Source: URNF01 sp045634325 (GTDB lineage Bacteria > Bacillota > Clostridia > Oscillospirales > Acutalibacteraceae). From it: a DNA stretch of 64,000 nucleotides. Numbering within the stretch: position 1 is the first letter of the stretch; each line of letters begins with the position of its first letter. Below are positions 42,465 to 52,737 of this stretch, in pieces. The DNA lies in contig JAZRAA010000053.1 of assembly GCA_045634325.1 (NCBI GenBank), forward strand, positions 1-64,000. Direction: 5' to 3'. The position numbers and the translations under genes were made by a program. The notes under the pieces are model-generated. The model saw nothing but the letters and a program-made list of their open reading frames with translations, was not told where the DNA came from and ran no database searches.

Positions 42465-44135
42465 TCAGAACAAACCTGTGATTTTGCCGTTTGCATCCAC
42501 ATCGATACGTTCAGCGGCGGGAACTTTGGGTAAACCGGGCATGGTCATAATGTCACCGGTCAATACTACCACAAAGCCTGCGCCTGCGGATACTTTTACG
42601 TTTTTCACGGTGACGGTGAAACCGTCGGGAGCACCGATTTTGGCGGGGTCATCCGAGAAAGAATATTGCGTCTTGGCAACGCAAACGGGATAGTTTCCAA
42701 AACCGAGCGCTGTGAGTGTATCCAACTGTTTTTTAGCTGCAGGCAGGAACGAAACACCGTTGCCACCATACACTTTTTTGACAATGGCTTCCACTTTTTC
42801 GGTGAGCGGTAGTTCACTGTCGTAAGAGAAGGTGAAATCGCCCTTTTCTTCTTCACACAAGCGCACCACTTCACGCGCCATATCTTCGCCGCCTGCGCCG
42901 CCTTCTGCCCAGACGTTAGATAATACCACATTCACACCGAGTGCTTTGCATTTGTCCATAATCAACTCAATTTCCGCATCGGTATCGGTGGGGAAGCGGT
43001 TGACAGCAACTACGCACGGCAGTTTATACACGTTCTTGATGTTGGAAACGTGGCGCAAAAGGTTAGGAATACCTTTTTCCAGAGCTTCGAGATTTTCCGA
43101 GCCCAATTCAGTTTTGGCAAGACCGCCGTGCATTTTCAGCGCACGGACGGTGGCAACCATCACGACGGCATCGGGAGTAAGTCCTGCCATGCGGCATTTA
43201 ATGTCGAGGAATTTCTCTGCGCCGAGGTCTGCGCCGAAACCTGCTTCGGTGATAGCATAATCACCGAGTTTCATGGCAAGTTTGGTTGCCATAACCGAGT
43301 TACAACCGTGTGCAATGTTGGCGAAAGGACCGCCGTGCACGAAAGCGGGAGTGCCTTCCAGCGATTGTACCAAGTTAGGCTTGATAGCATCTTTGAGCAA
43401 TGCGGTCATGGCACCGACTGCTTTCAAATCGCCTGCAGTGACAGGCTTTTCGTCATAGGTGTAGCCTACAATGATACGGGAAAGACGGTCTTTCAAGTCT
43501 TCGATGGAAGAAGCCAGACAGAAAACCGCCATAATCTCAGAGGCGACGGTGATATCATAGCCGTCTTCACGGGGGACACCATTAACTCTGCCGCCAAGAC
43601 CATCGGTGACGAACCGCAGTTGACGGTCATTCATGTCCACGCAACGTTTCCAGGTGATACGACGAGGGTCAATGCCCAGCGCGTTGCCTTGATAAATATG
43701 GTTATCCAGCATAGCGGCGAGTAGATTATTCGCTGCGCCGATAGCGTGGAAGTCACCCGTGAAATGCAGGTTGATATCCTCCATAGGCACAACCTGTGCA
43801 TATCCGCCGCCTGCGGCACCGCCTTTGATACCGAAAACAGGGCCCAAAGACGGTTCACGTAATGCCACGACAGCATTTTTGCCGATACGGCGCATGCCGT
43901 CTGCCAAACCGATAGTGGTAGTGGTTTTACCTTCACCGGCGGGAGTAGGGGTGATGGCAGTGACGAGGATGAGTTTGCCGTTGGGACGATCTACTTCGTC
44001 CAAGAGACGACAGTCGACTTTTGCTTTGTATTTGCCATATTGTTCCAGATAATCATCAGCCACACCCGCTTTTTCAGCAATGGCGGTGATGGTTTGCATC
44101 TTGACGGATTGAGCAATTTCAATATCGGTCATCAT
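42465..44135 (-). CDS. fhs: Formate-tetrahydrofolate ligase
   Basis: Makes 10-formyl-tetrahydrofolate from formate, ATP and THF. This is the one-carbon donor for PurN and the AICAR transformylase encoded upstream. 556 residues with the P-loop TPAGEGKTTTTIGL near 63, EPSLGPVFGIKGGAAGGGY near 96 and the FTGDFHAI region. Last gene of the purine operon, 16 bases after purL. Confidence 0.96.
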   Translation of the reverse strand: MMTDIEIAQSVKMQTITAIAEKAGVADDYLEQYGKYKAKVDCRLLDEVDRPNGKLILVTAITPTPAGEGKTTTTIGLADGMRRIGKNAVVALREPSLGPVFGIKGGAAGGGYAQVVPMEDINLHFTGDFHAIGAANNLLAAMLDNHIYQGNALGIDPRRITWKRCVDMNDRQLRFVTDGLGGRVNGVPREDGYDITVASEIMAVFCLASSIEDLKDRLSRIIVGYTYDEKPVTAGDLKAVGAMTALLKDAIKPNLVQSLEGTPAFVHGGPFANIAHGCNSVMATKLAMKLGDYAITEAGFGADLGAEKFLDIKCRMAGLTPDAVVMVATVRALKMHGGLAKTELGSENLEALEKGIPNLLRHVSNIKNVYKLPCVVAVNRFPTDTDAEIELIMDKCKALGVNVVLSNVWAEGGAGGEDMAREVVRLCEEEKGDFTFSYDSELPLTEKVEAIVKKVYGGNGVSFLPAAKKQLDTLTALGFGNYPVCVAKTQYSFSDDPAKIGAPDGFTVTVKNVKVSAGAGFVVVLTGDIMTMPGLPKVPAAERIDVDANGKITGLF

Positions 44136-44151
44136 CCAAAATCGTCCTCTC

Positions 44152-47100
44152 TTATTTAAAGTACTTCACGGCTGCACGGAACATACCGATGTCATAGTTG
44201 CCCGGCACGTTTTTATACAAACCATTGCCGATACGTTCACTGTGACCCATTTTACCGAACACTCTGCCGTCGGGAGAGGTGATACCCTCGATAGCGAAGG
44301 CAGAGTTGTTGGGATTAAAGCGAATATCAGCGGTGGGGTGACCGTTGAGGTCAACGTACTGGGTGGCGATTTGTCCGTTAGCCGCCAACTGTTGTACCAG
44401 TTTTTCGTCCGCCAAGAATCTGCCTTCGCCGTGGGAGATCGGCACGTTATATACTTCGCCGACATAGGTTTCGCTCAGCCACGGAGATTTATTCGAGGCA
44501 ATGCGGGTACGCACGATGCGAGATTGGTGGCGACCGATGGTGTTAAAGGTCAAAGTCGGACAAGTTTCATCGGTATCGATGATTTTGCCGTACGGTACCA
44601 GACCTAATTTGATCAGTGCTTGGAAGCCGTTACAAATACCTGCCATCAAACCGTCGCGATTTTCCAGCAAATCGGTGATTTGTGCTTTGATTTGTGCATT
44701 GCGCAAGAAAGCGGTGATGAATTTACCCGAACCGTCCGGTTCGTCGCCGCCCGAGAAACCGCCGGGCAAGAACACCATTTGTGCGTTTTTGACAGCGGCC
44801 GCAAACTGTTCTGCAGAACGTGCGATATCATCTGCGGACAGGTTGTTGATAACAAAAATTTCGGGAGATGCACCGGCGTCACGGAATACCTTAGCGCTGT
44901 CATATTCGCAGTTGGTGCCGGGGAATACCGGAATGATAACTTTCGGAGAAGCAGATTTCACTGCGGGAGCAGGATAGGTCTCTGCTTTGTTGGAGAAGGT
45001 GGGCAATGCATCGTTTTTCTGCTCAATGTTGCAGGGATACACAGGTTCCAATTTGTCTTCATACACCTTTTGAATGGTGGCAAGAGACACGGTTTCTTCG
45101 CCCATGGATATAAAGCCGTCATCGGTGATTTCACCAATGAGAGTACCCATATTGACATCCTCGGTGACTTCCAGCAAGAATGCACAATAGTCATATCCGA
45201 AGATACCGTTATCCATACCATCTGCGAAACGGAAACCAAAGCCGTTACCTACACACATTTTGAGCACCGCTTCTGCGATACCGCCCATGCCGGGGGTGTA
45301 GCAGGAAACGGCTTTGCCACTGCGCAACCAAGAGGTTACTGTATCAAACAAAGTGAGCAAGGAAGAAGCAACCGGCAGGTTGTTCTCGTCAAAATCGGGG
45401 GTGAGTGCAATCACTTTATTGCCGGCCTTTTTAAATTCGGGGGAAACGATATTTTCCACTTTTTCAGTGGTTACAGCAAACGAGACCAGCGTGGGCGGTA
45501 CGTCTAAATCTTCGAAACTACCGCTCATGGAGTCTTTACCGCCGATAGAAGCAACGCCAAAATCGAGTTGCGCTTTGAACGCACCGAGTAGCGCCGCCAA
45601 GGGTTTGCCCCAACGTTTTCCGTCTTGCAACGGTTTTTCAAAATATTCTTGGAAAGTGAGATATACGTCTTCGAATTTAGCACCTGTCGCAATCAATTTG
45701 CAGATAGACTCTGCAACCGCGAGGTAAGCGCCGTGATACGGGCTTTGTTCGGTGATGAACGGATTGTATCCCCAAGACATCACCGAGCAGTTGTCGGTGT
45801 GTTTTTTCTCCACCGAAATTTTATGTACCATGGCTTGAATGGGGGTCATCTGATGTTTACCGCCAAAGGGCATCAACACAGTACCCGCGCCGATGGTGGA
45901 GTCAAATTTTTCAGCAAGGCCGCGTCTGGAACAGATGTTAAGGTCATCTGCTAACGCTTTCATGCCGTCGGTGAAATTATCGGGGAGTTCTTTACCTTGA
46001 ATGGTCGATGCAGCGGGGGTAATGTTGATGTGTTTTTCGGCACCGTTGGAGTTTAAGAACTCACGGGATAAATCGACAATTGTATTGCCGTTCCAGTGCA
46101 TGGTCAGGCGAGGTTCTGCGGTCACTTTTGCAACGACGGTTGCTTCCAGGTTTTCTGCTTTGGCCAAACGGCAGAAATGTTCCACTTCATGCGGTTCAAC
46201 CACCACCGCCATACGTTCTTGCGATTCACTGATGGCAATTTCAGTGCCGTCAAGGCCTTCGTATTTTTTGGGAACAGCGTTCAAATCAATGGTCAAACCG
46301 TCTGCCAGCTCGCCGATAGCAACCGATACACCGCCTGCACCAAAGTCGTTACAACGTTTGATTAAACGGGAAGCTTCGGGGTTGCGGAACAAACGCTGTA
46401 ATTTGCGTTCTTCGGGAGCGTTACCCTTTTGCACTTCTGCACCGCAACTTTCCAAAGATTCCAGTGTATGCGATTTACTCGAACCGGTAGCACCACCGCA
46501 ACCGTCACGACCGGTACGGCCGCCCAGCAAAATGACGACATCGTCGGGAGCGGGCACTTCACGGCGCACGTTTTTAGCGGGAGCTGCCGCGATAACAGCA
46601 CCGATTTCCATACGTTTTGCAGCATAACCGGGATGATAGATTTCATCTACCTGACCGGTTGCAAGACCGATTTGGTTGCCATAGGAAGAATAACCGCTAG
46701 CGGCAGTGGTGACGATTTTTTTCTGGGGCAGTTTGCCTTCCATCGTCTTTTCGACGGGTGCCAACGGGTCAGCGGCACCGGTCACACGCATGGCGGCGTA
46801 CACGTAAGAACGGCCGGACAGCGGGTCACGGATAGCACCGCCGATACAGGTAGCCGCACCGCCAAACGGTTCGATTTCGGTGGGATGATTGTGGGTTTCA
46901 TTCTTGAACAGTAACAACCAATCTTCTGTTCCGTCTTCGGTTTCAATTTGCATTTTGACCGTACAGGCATTGATTTCTTCCGATTCATCCAATTTCGGCA
47001 GTTTGCCTTGTGCTTTCAAATAGCGGGTAGCAATGGTTGCAATGTCCATCAAGTTAATCGGTTTGGTTCTGCCGATGGATGCACGCACTTGCAAATATTC

Positions 47101-47838
47101 GTCATACGCCTTTTGCAACAGCGCATCCTCAAACGTCACGTTGTCAATGGTGGTGAGGAAGGTGGTGTGACGGCAATGGTCGGACCAATAGGTGTCAATC
47201 ATGCGAATTTCGGTTATGGTGGGGTTGCGTTTTTCACTCTGGAAATAGGTTTGGCAGAACTTTAAATCGTCCAAATCCATCGCAAGACCCATCTCTTTGA
47301 GCATTGCTTTCAAGCCGTCTTCATCCAACTCGATAAAACCGTCCAGCGTTTGTACGGTAGTCGGGATATCGTAGGCTGCTTTGAGCGTTTTGGGCAGGTC
47401 GAGGGATGCTTCTCTGCTTTCCACGGGATTGATAACGTGCTTTTTGATTTTCGCAATATCCGTATCCGACAGGTTTCCTTCCAGCAAATACACCTTAGCG
47501 GTGCGCACCAGCGGTTTTTCGCCGCAGGAAATGAGCTGGATACACTGTGCGGCACTGTCTGCACGTTGGTCGAACTGACCGGGCAAAAATTCGACGGCGA
47601 ATTGGGTGTAACCGGTAGCGTCAATTTGCTCGGTGGTGTTGTCTAACTGCGGTTCGGAGAACACGGTGGTGCAGGCATAGCGGAACAAAGCCTCTTCGAT
47701 GCCTTCCACATCATAGCGGTTAATCACACGGATGTTTTTCAGTGTGGTAACACCGAGAAAATCGGTGATTTCTTTGGTCAGTGCGCCTGCTTCGTGAGCG
47801 AGCCCTTGTTTTTTCTCAACATAAATTCTGTAAACCAT
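44152..47838 (-). CDS. purL: Phosphoribosylformylglycinamidine synthase, fused PurL-PurQ
   Basis: Converts FGAR to FGAM using ATP and glutamine. 1228 residues: two AIR-synthase-like halves (HNHPTEIEPFGGAATCIGG near residue 313, GGKDSMSGSFEDL near 770) and a C-terminal glutaminase domain from about 985. The glutaminase keeps its nucleophile in GICNGFQALI and a C-terminal catalytic SHGEGRF. Somewhat shorter than E. coli PurL (about 1295). Starts on the last base of the purD stop (TAATG). Confidence 0.96.
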   Translation of the reverse strand: MVYRIYVEKKQGLAHEAGALTKEITDFLGVTTLKNIRVINRYDVEGIEEALFRYACTTVFSEPQLDNTTEQIDATGYTQFAVEFLPGQFDQRADSAAQCIQLISCGEKPLVRTAKVYLLEGNLSDTDIAKIKKHVINPVESREASLDLPKTLKAAYDIPTTVQTLDGFIELDEDGLKAMLKEMGLAMDLDDLKFCQTYFQSEKRNPTITEIRMIDTYWSDHCRHTTFLTTIDNVTFEDALLQKAYDEYLQVRASIGRTKPINLMDIATIATRYLKAQGKLPKLDESEEINACTVKMQIETEDGTEDWLLLFKNETHNHPTEIEPFGGAATCIGGAIRDPLSGRSYVYAAMRVTGAADPLAPVEKTMEGKLPQKKIVTTAASGYSSYGNQIGLATGQVDEIYHPGYAAKRMEIGAVIAAAPAKNVRREVPAPDDVVILLGGRTGRDGCGGATGSSKSHTLESLESCGAEVQKGNAPEERKLQRLFRNPEASRLIKRCNDFGAGGVSVAIGELADGLTIDLNAVPKKYEGLDGTEIAISESQERMAVVVEPHEVEHFCRLAKAENLEATVVAKVTAEPRLTMHWNGNTIVDLSREFLNSNGAEKHINITPAASTIQGKELPDNFTDGMKALADDLNICSRRGLAEKFDSTIGAGTVLMPFGGKHQMTPIQAMVHKISVEKKHTDNCSVMSWGYNPFITEQSPYHGAYLAVAESICKLIATGAKFEDVYLTFQEYFEKPLQDGKRWGKPLAALLGAFKAQLDFGVASIGGKDSMSGSFEDLDVPPTLVSFAVTTEKVENIVSPEFKKAGNKVIALTPDFDENNLPVASSLLTLFDTVTSWLRSGKAVSCYTPGMGGIAEAVLKMCVGNGFGFRFADGMDNGIFGYDYCAFLLEVTEDVNMGTLIGEITDDGFISMGEETVSLATIQKVYEDKLEPVYPCNIEQKNDALPTFSNKAETYPAPAVKSASPKVIIPVFPGTNCEYDSAKVFRDAGASPEIFVINNLSADDIARSAEQFAAAVKNAQMVFLPGGFSGGDEPDGSGKFITAFLRNAQIKAQITDLLENRDGLMAGICNGFQALIKLGLVPYGKIIDTDETCPTLTFNTIGRHQSRIVRTRIASNKSPWLSETYVGEVYNVPISHGEGRFLADEKLVQQLAANGQIATQYVDLNGHPTADIRFNPNNSAFAIEGITSPDGRVFGKMGHSERIGNGLYKNVPGNYDIGMFRAAVKYFK

Positions 47839-49109
47839 TAGTTTTGTCCTTTCTCCAAAGCACGTTTGCCGATATCACGGCGCATCACGGCGTTTTCAAA
47901 ATGAATGGTATCTGCAAGCGCATACGCTTTATTGACGGCGTTTTGTAGGGTATCGGCTTTTGCAACCGCGCCGAGCACACGTCCGCCGGCGGTCAGTAGT
48001 TTGTCACCGTCTTTCTTTGCGCCAGCAACATAGATTTCGGTGCCGGCGGAAAGGGTGGGTAGGGTCATTTCAAAGCCGCTTTCATATTTTACGGGATAGC
48101 CTTTGGAAGCCATCACCACACAGCAAGCGGCGCCGCTTTCAAATTCCACTGCGGTGTCGGCAAGTGTGCCGTTTGTGGTCGCTTGCATCACGGTGAGTAG
48201 GTCGCTTTTGAGCAACGGCAATACGACCTGTGTTTCGGGGTCACCGAAACGGCAGTTATATTCAATCACTTTCGGACCGTTCGGGGTGAGCATTAAGCCA
48301 AAATAGAGGCAACCTTTGAAGGTGCGTCCTTCCGCTTTCATAGCGTTAATGGTAGGCAGGAAAACGGTTTCCATACATTGTGCGGCAACGTCGGGGGTGT
48401 AGTAGGGGTTGGGAGCGATGGTACCCATACCGCCCGTGTTCGGACCGGTATCACCGTCACCGATACGTTTGTGGTCCATGGAAGAAACCATGGGCTTGAC
48501 AACGTTGCCGTCGGTGAATGCCAGCACGGAAACTTCCGGACCGGTCAAAAATTCTTCTACAACCAATGCGTTACCACTGTCACCGAATACTTTATCTTCC
48601 ATGATGGATTTGACAGCCGCTACGGCTTCTGCCTTATCCATGGCAATGGTAACACCTTTACCCAGTGCCAAACCGTCCGCTTTGATGACGGTGGGGTAGG
48701 GAGAGGTTTCCAAGTAGTCAAGCGCTGCTTGCATATCGGTGAAAGTTTCATATCCTGCAGTGGGGATATTATATTTTTTCATCAAATTTTTCGAAAACAC
48801 TTTACTGCCTTCGATGATGGCAGCTTTTTTGTCCGGACCGAAGCAGGGGATGCCCACAGCGGTGAGGGCATCAACTGCACCAAGTACCAACGGATCATCA
48901 GGAGCCACTACTGCAAAGTCGATTGCGTTTTCTGTGGCAAATTTGACAATGCCATCGATATCTTTTGCGCCGATGTTGACACAGGTAGCATCTGCCGCAA
49001 TACCGCCGTTACCGGGGAGTGCATAGATATCTGTCACATCTTTGTTTTCTTTGAGCTTTTTAATAATCGCATGCTCGCGGCCACCGCCGCCGACAACTAA
49101 AAGTTTCAT
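47838..49109 (-). CDS. purD: Phosphoribosylamine-glycine ligase
   Basis: Second step of purine synthesis (PRA plus glycine to GAR). A 423-residue ATP-grasp enzyme: VVGGGGREHAII at the N-terminus, the glycine-rich loop near KADGLALGKGVTI, GPNTGGMGTIAPNPYY near 210 and FGDPETQVVLPLL near 286. Coupled to purL. Confidence 0.97.
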   Translation of the reverse strand: MKLLVVGGGGREHAIIKKLKENKDVTDIYALPGNGGIAADATCVNIGAKDIDGIVKFATENAIDFAVVAPDDPLVLGAVDALTAVGIPCFGPDKKAAIIEGSKVFSKNLMKKYNIPTAGYETFTDMQAALDYLETSPYPTVIKADGLALGKGVTIAMDKAEAVAAVKSIMEDKVFGDSGNALVVEEFLTGPEVSVLAFTDGNVVKPMVSSMDHKRIGDGDTGPNTGGMGTIAPNPYYTPDVAAQCMETVFLPTINAMKAEGRTFKGCLYFGLMLTPNGPKVIEYNCRFGDPETQVVLPLLKSDLLTVMQATTNGTLADTAVEFESGAACCVVMASKGYPVKYESGFEMTLPTLSAGTEIYVAGAKKDGDKLLTAGGRVLGAVAKADTLQNAVNKAYALADTIHFENAVMRRDIGKRALEKGQN

Positions 49110-49121
49110 TGCGTTTTCTCC

Positions 49122-50306
49122 TTAATGGTGGAATAATCTCATGCCGGTGAACGCCATGGCGATATCGTATTTGTTACAGCAATCAATGACGGCATCGTCG
49201 CGGATAGAACCGCCGGGCTGTGCGATATAGCCAACGCCACTGCGTTTTGCACGTTCAATGTTATCGCTGAACGGGAAGAATGCATCCGAACCCAGTGCAA
49301 CGCCCGAAAGGCTTGCAAGATACGCTTGTTGTTCTTCGCGGGTGAACGGTGCGGGTTGTTCGGTGAAGTATTTCTGCCAAACGCCGTCGGCACACACGTC
49401 TTCTTCATTTTGATTGATATACCCATCGATAACGTTGTCACGGTCAGGCCTGCCGAGCGTAGGCAGGAACGGTAAAGACAACACTTTGTCGTGTTGACGG
49501 AGTTGCCAAGTATCTGCTTTGGTGCCGGCCAGTCTGGTGCAGTGAATACGGGATTGTTGTCCTGCACCCACACCGATGGCTTGACCGTCTACCGCATAGC
49601 AAACCGAATTTGATTGGGTATATTTCAAGGTGATGAGCGCCACAATCAAATCGCGCACGGCGCTTTCGGGCATCTCTTTATTGTCGGTAACGATGTTTTC
49701 GAGCAATTCTTTGTTGATTTTAAACTCGTTTCTGCCTTGTTCAAATGTGATGCCGTACACCTGTTTGCGCTCTAACGGAGCGGGAACATAGTTTTCGTCG
49801 ATTTCGACGATGTTGTAATTGCCTTTGCGTTTGGATTTGAGGATTTCCAGAGCTTCAGGGGTGTAACCGGGGGCGATAACGCCGTCGGATACTTCACGTT
49901 TAATTAACAAAGCGGTGGTTTCATCGCACACGTCGGACAACGCAACCCAGTCGCCGAAAGAACACATACGGTCGGTGCCTCTTGCTCTTGCATACGCACA
50001 GGCAAGGGGGGAAGCATCCAAATTTTCGATATCATCCACAAAGCACGCTTTTTTCAGTTTATCAGACAACGGCAAACCGATAGCGGCGGAGGTAGGGCTG
50101 ACGTGTTTAAAAGAGGTGACAGCGGGCATGCCCAGTGCCTCTTTCAGTTCTTTCACTAACTGCCAAGAGTTGAATGCATCTAAGAAGTTGATATAACCGG
50201 GACGGCCACACAAGATTTTAATGGGCAGTTCACTACCGTCTTCCATGAAAATCTTGGAGGGCTTTTGGTTGGGGTTGCAACCGTATTTGAGTTCAAAATC
50301 TTTCAT
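49122..50306 (-). CDS. AICAR transformylase, stand-alone (PurH C-terminal domain only)
   Basis: Formylates AICAR with 10-formyl-THF to give FAICAR. 394 residues matching only the AICARFT domain of PurH; the N-terminal IMP cyclohydrolase (MGS-like) domain is absent. Visible are the catalytic Lys-His pair in SFKHVSPTSAAIGLPL and the folate/AICAR-binding GAGQQSRIHCTRLAG. The missing cyclohydrolase step is supplied by the next gene upstream. Product assignment is strong; the symbol is left blank because the protein is not full-length PurH. Confidence 0.92.
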   Translation of the reverse strand: MKDFELKYGCNPNQKPSKIFMEDGSELPIKILCGRPGYINFLDAFNSWQLVKELKEALGMPAVTSFKHVSPTSAAIGLPLSDKLKKACFVDDIENLDASPLACAYARARGTDRMCSFGDWVALSDVCDETTALLIKREVSDGVIAPGYTPEALEILKSKRKGNYNIVEIDENYVPAPLERKQVYGITFEQGRNEFKINKELLENIVTDNKEMPESAVRDLIVALITLKYTQSNSVCYAVDGQAIGVGAGQQSRIHCTRLAGTKADTWQLRQHDKVLSLPFLPTLGRPDRDNVIDGYINQNEEDVCADGVWQKYFTEQPAPFTREEQQAYLASLSGVALGSDAFFPFSDNIERAKRSGVGYIAQPGGSIRDDAVIDCCNKYDIAMAFTGMRLFHH

Positions 50307-50323
50307 AATGATACCTCCGCAAA

Positions 50324-51052
50324 TCAGACGTTTTTATTGATGATGATTTCGGTAGGTGCGCTACCGTCCAGCGGTACTTGACGCACAAACAATGAAACTT
50401 TATTATCTTCGTTCAGATTTTTCCACACCAAGTCGGCCAATTCTTGCGCCGTGTTGGGCAAGGCGACTTCTTCCGGCTCACCATAGAAAGAGGGGATGGG
50501 ATTGCCGTCACATTTATAGGTGTGGATGAAATGGCCTTTACCTGCCATGGGGGTGTAACTGTAAAAATATCTGTCGCAAACAGCGGGGTCGCCGTTGGAG
50601 CTTTTGAGGATGGACAGTTTATAGTGGAAAGTGTTGCTCTCGAATGCATAATTGAGGATACCGGAAATGCGCGGGGTGAAATTGGGCGCATCCGGTTCAA
50701 ATTCACGGGTATGCAACGATTTTTCAAAGCTGAAACCGTCGTCGCCGTGTTCTTGGATGTAATTGTATACGGTGTCGGTCTGGTCACCGTTGGTCACGAT
50801 GTCGGTAGCACCAAAAGTGAGATAGGGGTTATAGATGATGAGGCTGGGGTCTTCCAGTTTGCTCTCATCAAACGCTTTGGTACGCATGCCGCCGTTAAAC
50901 CGCTCAAAAATGCGGTTGCGGCTGTTTTCACTTCTGCCCATGATGAAATAGGCAATCATTGCACTCTTGCCGTCAGCGGAATTGCCGATAACAATACCAC
51001 GACCCGGATAGGAGTTCGTATTTAAAAGGGTTTTTAAATCGTATAAAGCCAT
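50324..51052 (-). CDS. IMP cyclohydrolase, PurO-like family
   Basis: 242-residue protein of the PurO/IMP_cyclohyd family (originally archaeal), an Ntn-type fold closing the ring of FAICAR to IMP. Visible are YPGRGIVIGNSADGKSAMIAYFIMGRS near residues 13-39 (shown as separate strands in homologues), RNRIFERFNGG and PSLIIYNPY. The assignment is supported by its place next to the AICARFT-only gene. ATG 51052 follows AAAGG; the longer frame overlaps purN. Confidence 0.85.
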   Translation of the reverse strand: MALYDLKTLLNTNSYPGRGIVIGNSADGKSAMIAYFIMGRSENSRNRIFERFNGGMRTKAFDESKLEDPSLIIYNPYLTFGATDIVTNGDQTDTVYNYIQEHGDDGFSFEKSLHTREFEPDAPNFTPRISGILNYAFESNTFHYKLSILKSSNGDPAVCDRYFYSYTPMAGKGHFIHTYKCDGNPIPSFYGEPEEVALPNTAQELADLVWKNLNEDNKVSLFVRQVPLDGSAPTEIIINKNV

Positions 51053-51057
51053 ATCTG

Positions 51058-51669
51058 TCAACCTTTCTTTTGTATCAGTTTGGCGGCGACCATTTCGGTT
51101 GCCTGTGGGAGCAGTTTCCATTCTGCTTGCTCCATCACACGCTTTTGCAGGATTTCGGGGGTGTCCCCATCTTTGATTTCTACTGCTTTTTGCAGTAGAA
51201 TCTCGCCGCCGTCAGGGATTTCGTTGACGAAATGCACCGTAGCGCCGGTGACTTTGACACCCTTTTCTAAAGCCGCTTCATGCACCCGTAATCCGTAGAA
51301 CCCTTTTCCGCAGAAAGAGGGGATGAGGGAGGGATGCACATTTAAAATGCGGTTGGGGTATTTTGCGGTGAAATTCGCGCTTAAAATACTCATAAAGCCT
51401 GCCAGCACAATCAAGTCGATATTGTGTGTTGTCAAAGCATCACAGATTTTTTGTTCAAATTCGGTTTGGTCGGCGCATTGTTTGCGGGAGACCACCACGG
51501 TATCCACTCCTGCGTTTTGTGCGCGCTGTAAAGCGTAGGCGTTTTCGTTGGAAGAAAGCACCAATGTAATTGCACCGCTGTGTAAGATATTCGCAGTTTG
51601 CGCATCTAATAAAGCTTGCAGATTGGTGCCGCCACCTGAAACAAAAACGGCAATGTTTGCTTTGCTCAT
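51058..51669 (-). CDS. purN: Phosphoribosylglycinamide formyltransferase
   Basis: Transfers formyl from 10-formyl-THF to GAR. 203 residues with FVSGGGTNLQALLDA (phosphate loop) at the N-terminus, NVHPSLIPSFCGKG (catalytic N-x-H) near residue 106 and GATVHFVNEIPDGG near 137. ATG 51669 overlaps the purM stop by four bases. Needs the one-carbon supply from fhs at the end of the operon. Confidence 0.96.
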   Translation of the reverse strand: MSKANIAVFVSGGGTNLQALLDAQTANILHSGAITLVLSSNENAYALQRAQNAGVDTVVVSRKQCADQTEFEQKICDALTTHNIDLIVLAGFMSILSANFTAKYPNRILNVHPSLIPSFCGKGFYGLRVHEAALEKGVKVTGATVHFVNEIPDGGEILLQKAVEIKDGDTPEILQKRVMEQAEWKLLPQATEMVAAKLIQKKG

Positions 51670-52703
51670 AAGATAACTCCCTCGTCGCCGGAAACCACTT
51701 TGCCGATGACATAGGCATCTTCGCCGTTGGCGGTCAACACCTCGATAGCTTTGTTCACATCTTCTTTGGCGACGATAGCGCACATGCCGACACCCATGTT
51801 GAAGGTGTTGAACATATCATGTTCCGGAATATTGCCGGTTTTTGCAAGATAGGAGAAGATGGGCAAGATTTTGAGCGCAGACTTGTCGATTTTGGCGGTC
51901 TTGCCGTCCGGCAAAGCGCGCGGAATGTTTTCATAGAAACCGCCGCCGGTGATGTGGGAAACCGCTTTGACAGCTACTTCGTCAAACAAAGCGAGCATAG
52001 ATTTCACGTACATTTTGGTGGGGGTGAGCAGGGTTTCGCCTAACGATTTACCGCCCAATTCCGCAACGGGTGCGTTCAGATCTGCGTTCTCGATGTCGAA
52101 CACTTTGCGCACCAACGAGAAACCGTTGGAGTGAACGCCGGTGGAAGCGAGCGCAATAATCACATCGCCGTCTTGGACGGTGTTTTTATCTAAGATTTTA
52201 GATTTGTCCACTACACCGGTACAGTAGCCTGCCAAGTCGTAGTCATCCGCGGGCATTAAGCCGGGATGCTCAGCGGTTTCACCGCCAATGAGCGCACAGC
52301 CGGCTTGTACGCAACCTTCCGCCACACCGCCGACAATGTCAGCGATTTTTTCGGGATAGTTCTTACCACAAGCGATATAGTCGAGGAAGAACAATGGTTT
52401 TGCGCCACAGCAGATGATGTCGTTGGCGCACATGGCAACGCAGTCGATACCGATGGTGTCGTGCTTGTCCATTAACATAGCGAGTTTAATTTTGGTGCCA
52501 ACACCATCGGTGCCGGAAACCAAAACGGGTTGGGTGATACCGGTCAGGTCGAGACCGAAGCAACCGCCGAAACCACCGACATCATCGAGACAACCGGCAT
52601 TTTTGGTGCGATTAATGTGTTGTTTCATCAGTTCTACCGAGCGATAGCCTGCGGTAATATCCACGCCTGCGGCGGCGTAGCTTGCGGATTGAGAGTTTTT
52701 CAT
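51666..52703 (-). CDS. purM: Phosphoribosylformylglycinamidine cyclo-ligase
   Basis: Closes the imidazole ring (FGAM to AIR, ATP-dependent). 345 residues with YAAAGVDITAGYRSVELMK at the N-terminus, the substrate loop DGVGTKIKLAM near residue 65, CAMCANDIICCGAKPLFFLDY near 90 and GGETAEHPG. Standard family length. Confidence 0.97.
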   Translation of the reverse strand: MKNSQSASYAAAGVDITAGYRSVELMKQHINRTKNAGCLDDVGGFGGCFGLDLTGITQPVLVSGTDGVGTKIKLAMLMDKHDTIGIDCVAMCANDIICCGAKPLFFLDYIACGKNYPEKIADIVGGVAEGCVQAGCALIGGETAEHPGLMPADDYDLAGYCTGVVDKSKILDKNTVQDGDVIIALASTGVHSNGFSLVRKVFDIENADLNAPVAELGGKSLGETLLTPTKMYVKSMLALFDEVAVKAVSHITGGGFYENIPRALPDGKTAKIDKSALKILPIFSYLAKTGNIPEHDMFNTFNMGVGMCAIVAKEDVNKAIEVLTANGEDAYVIGKVVSGDEGVIL

Positions 52704-52737
52704 AACTATATTGTTCCTTTCAGAAATTTTTACACGA

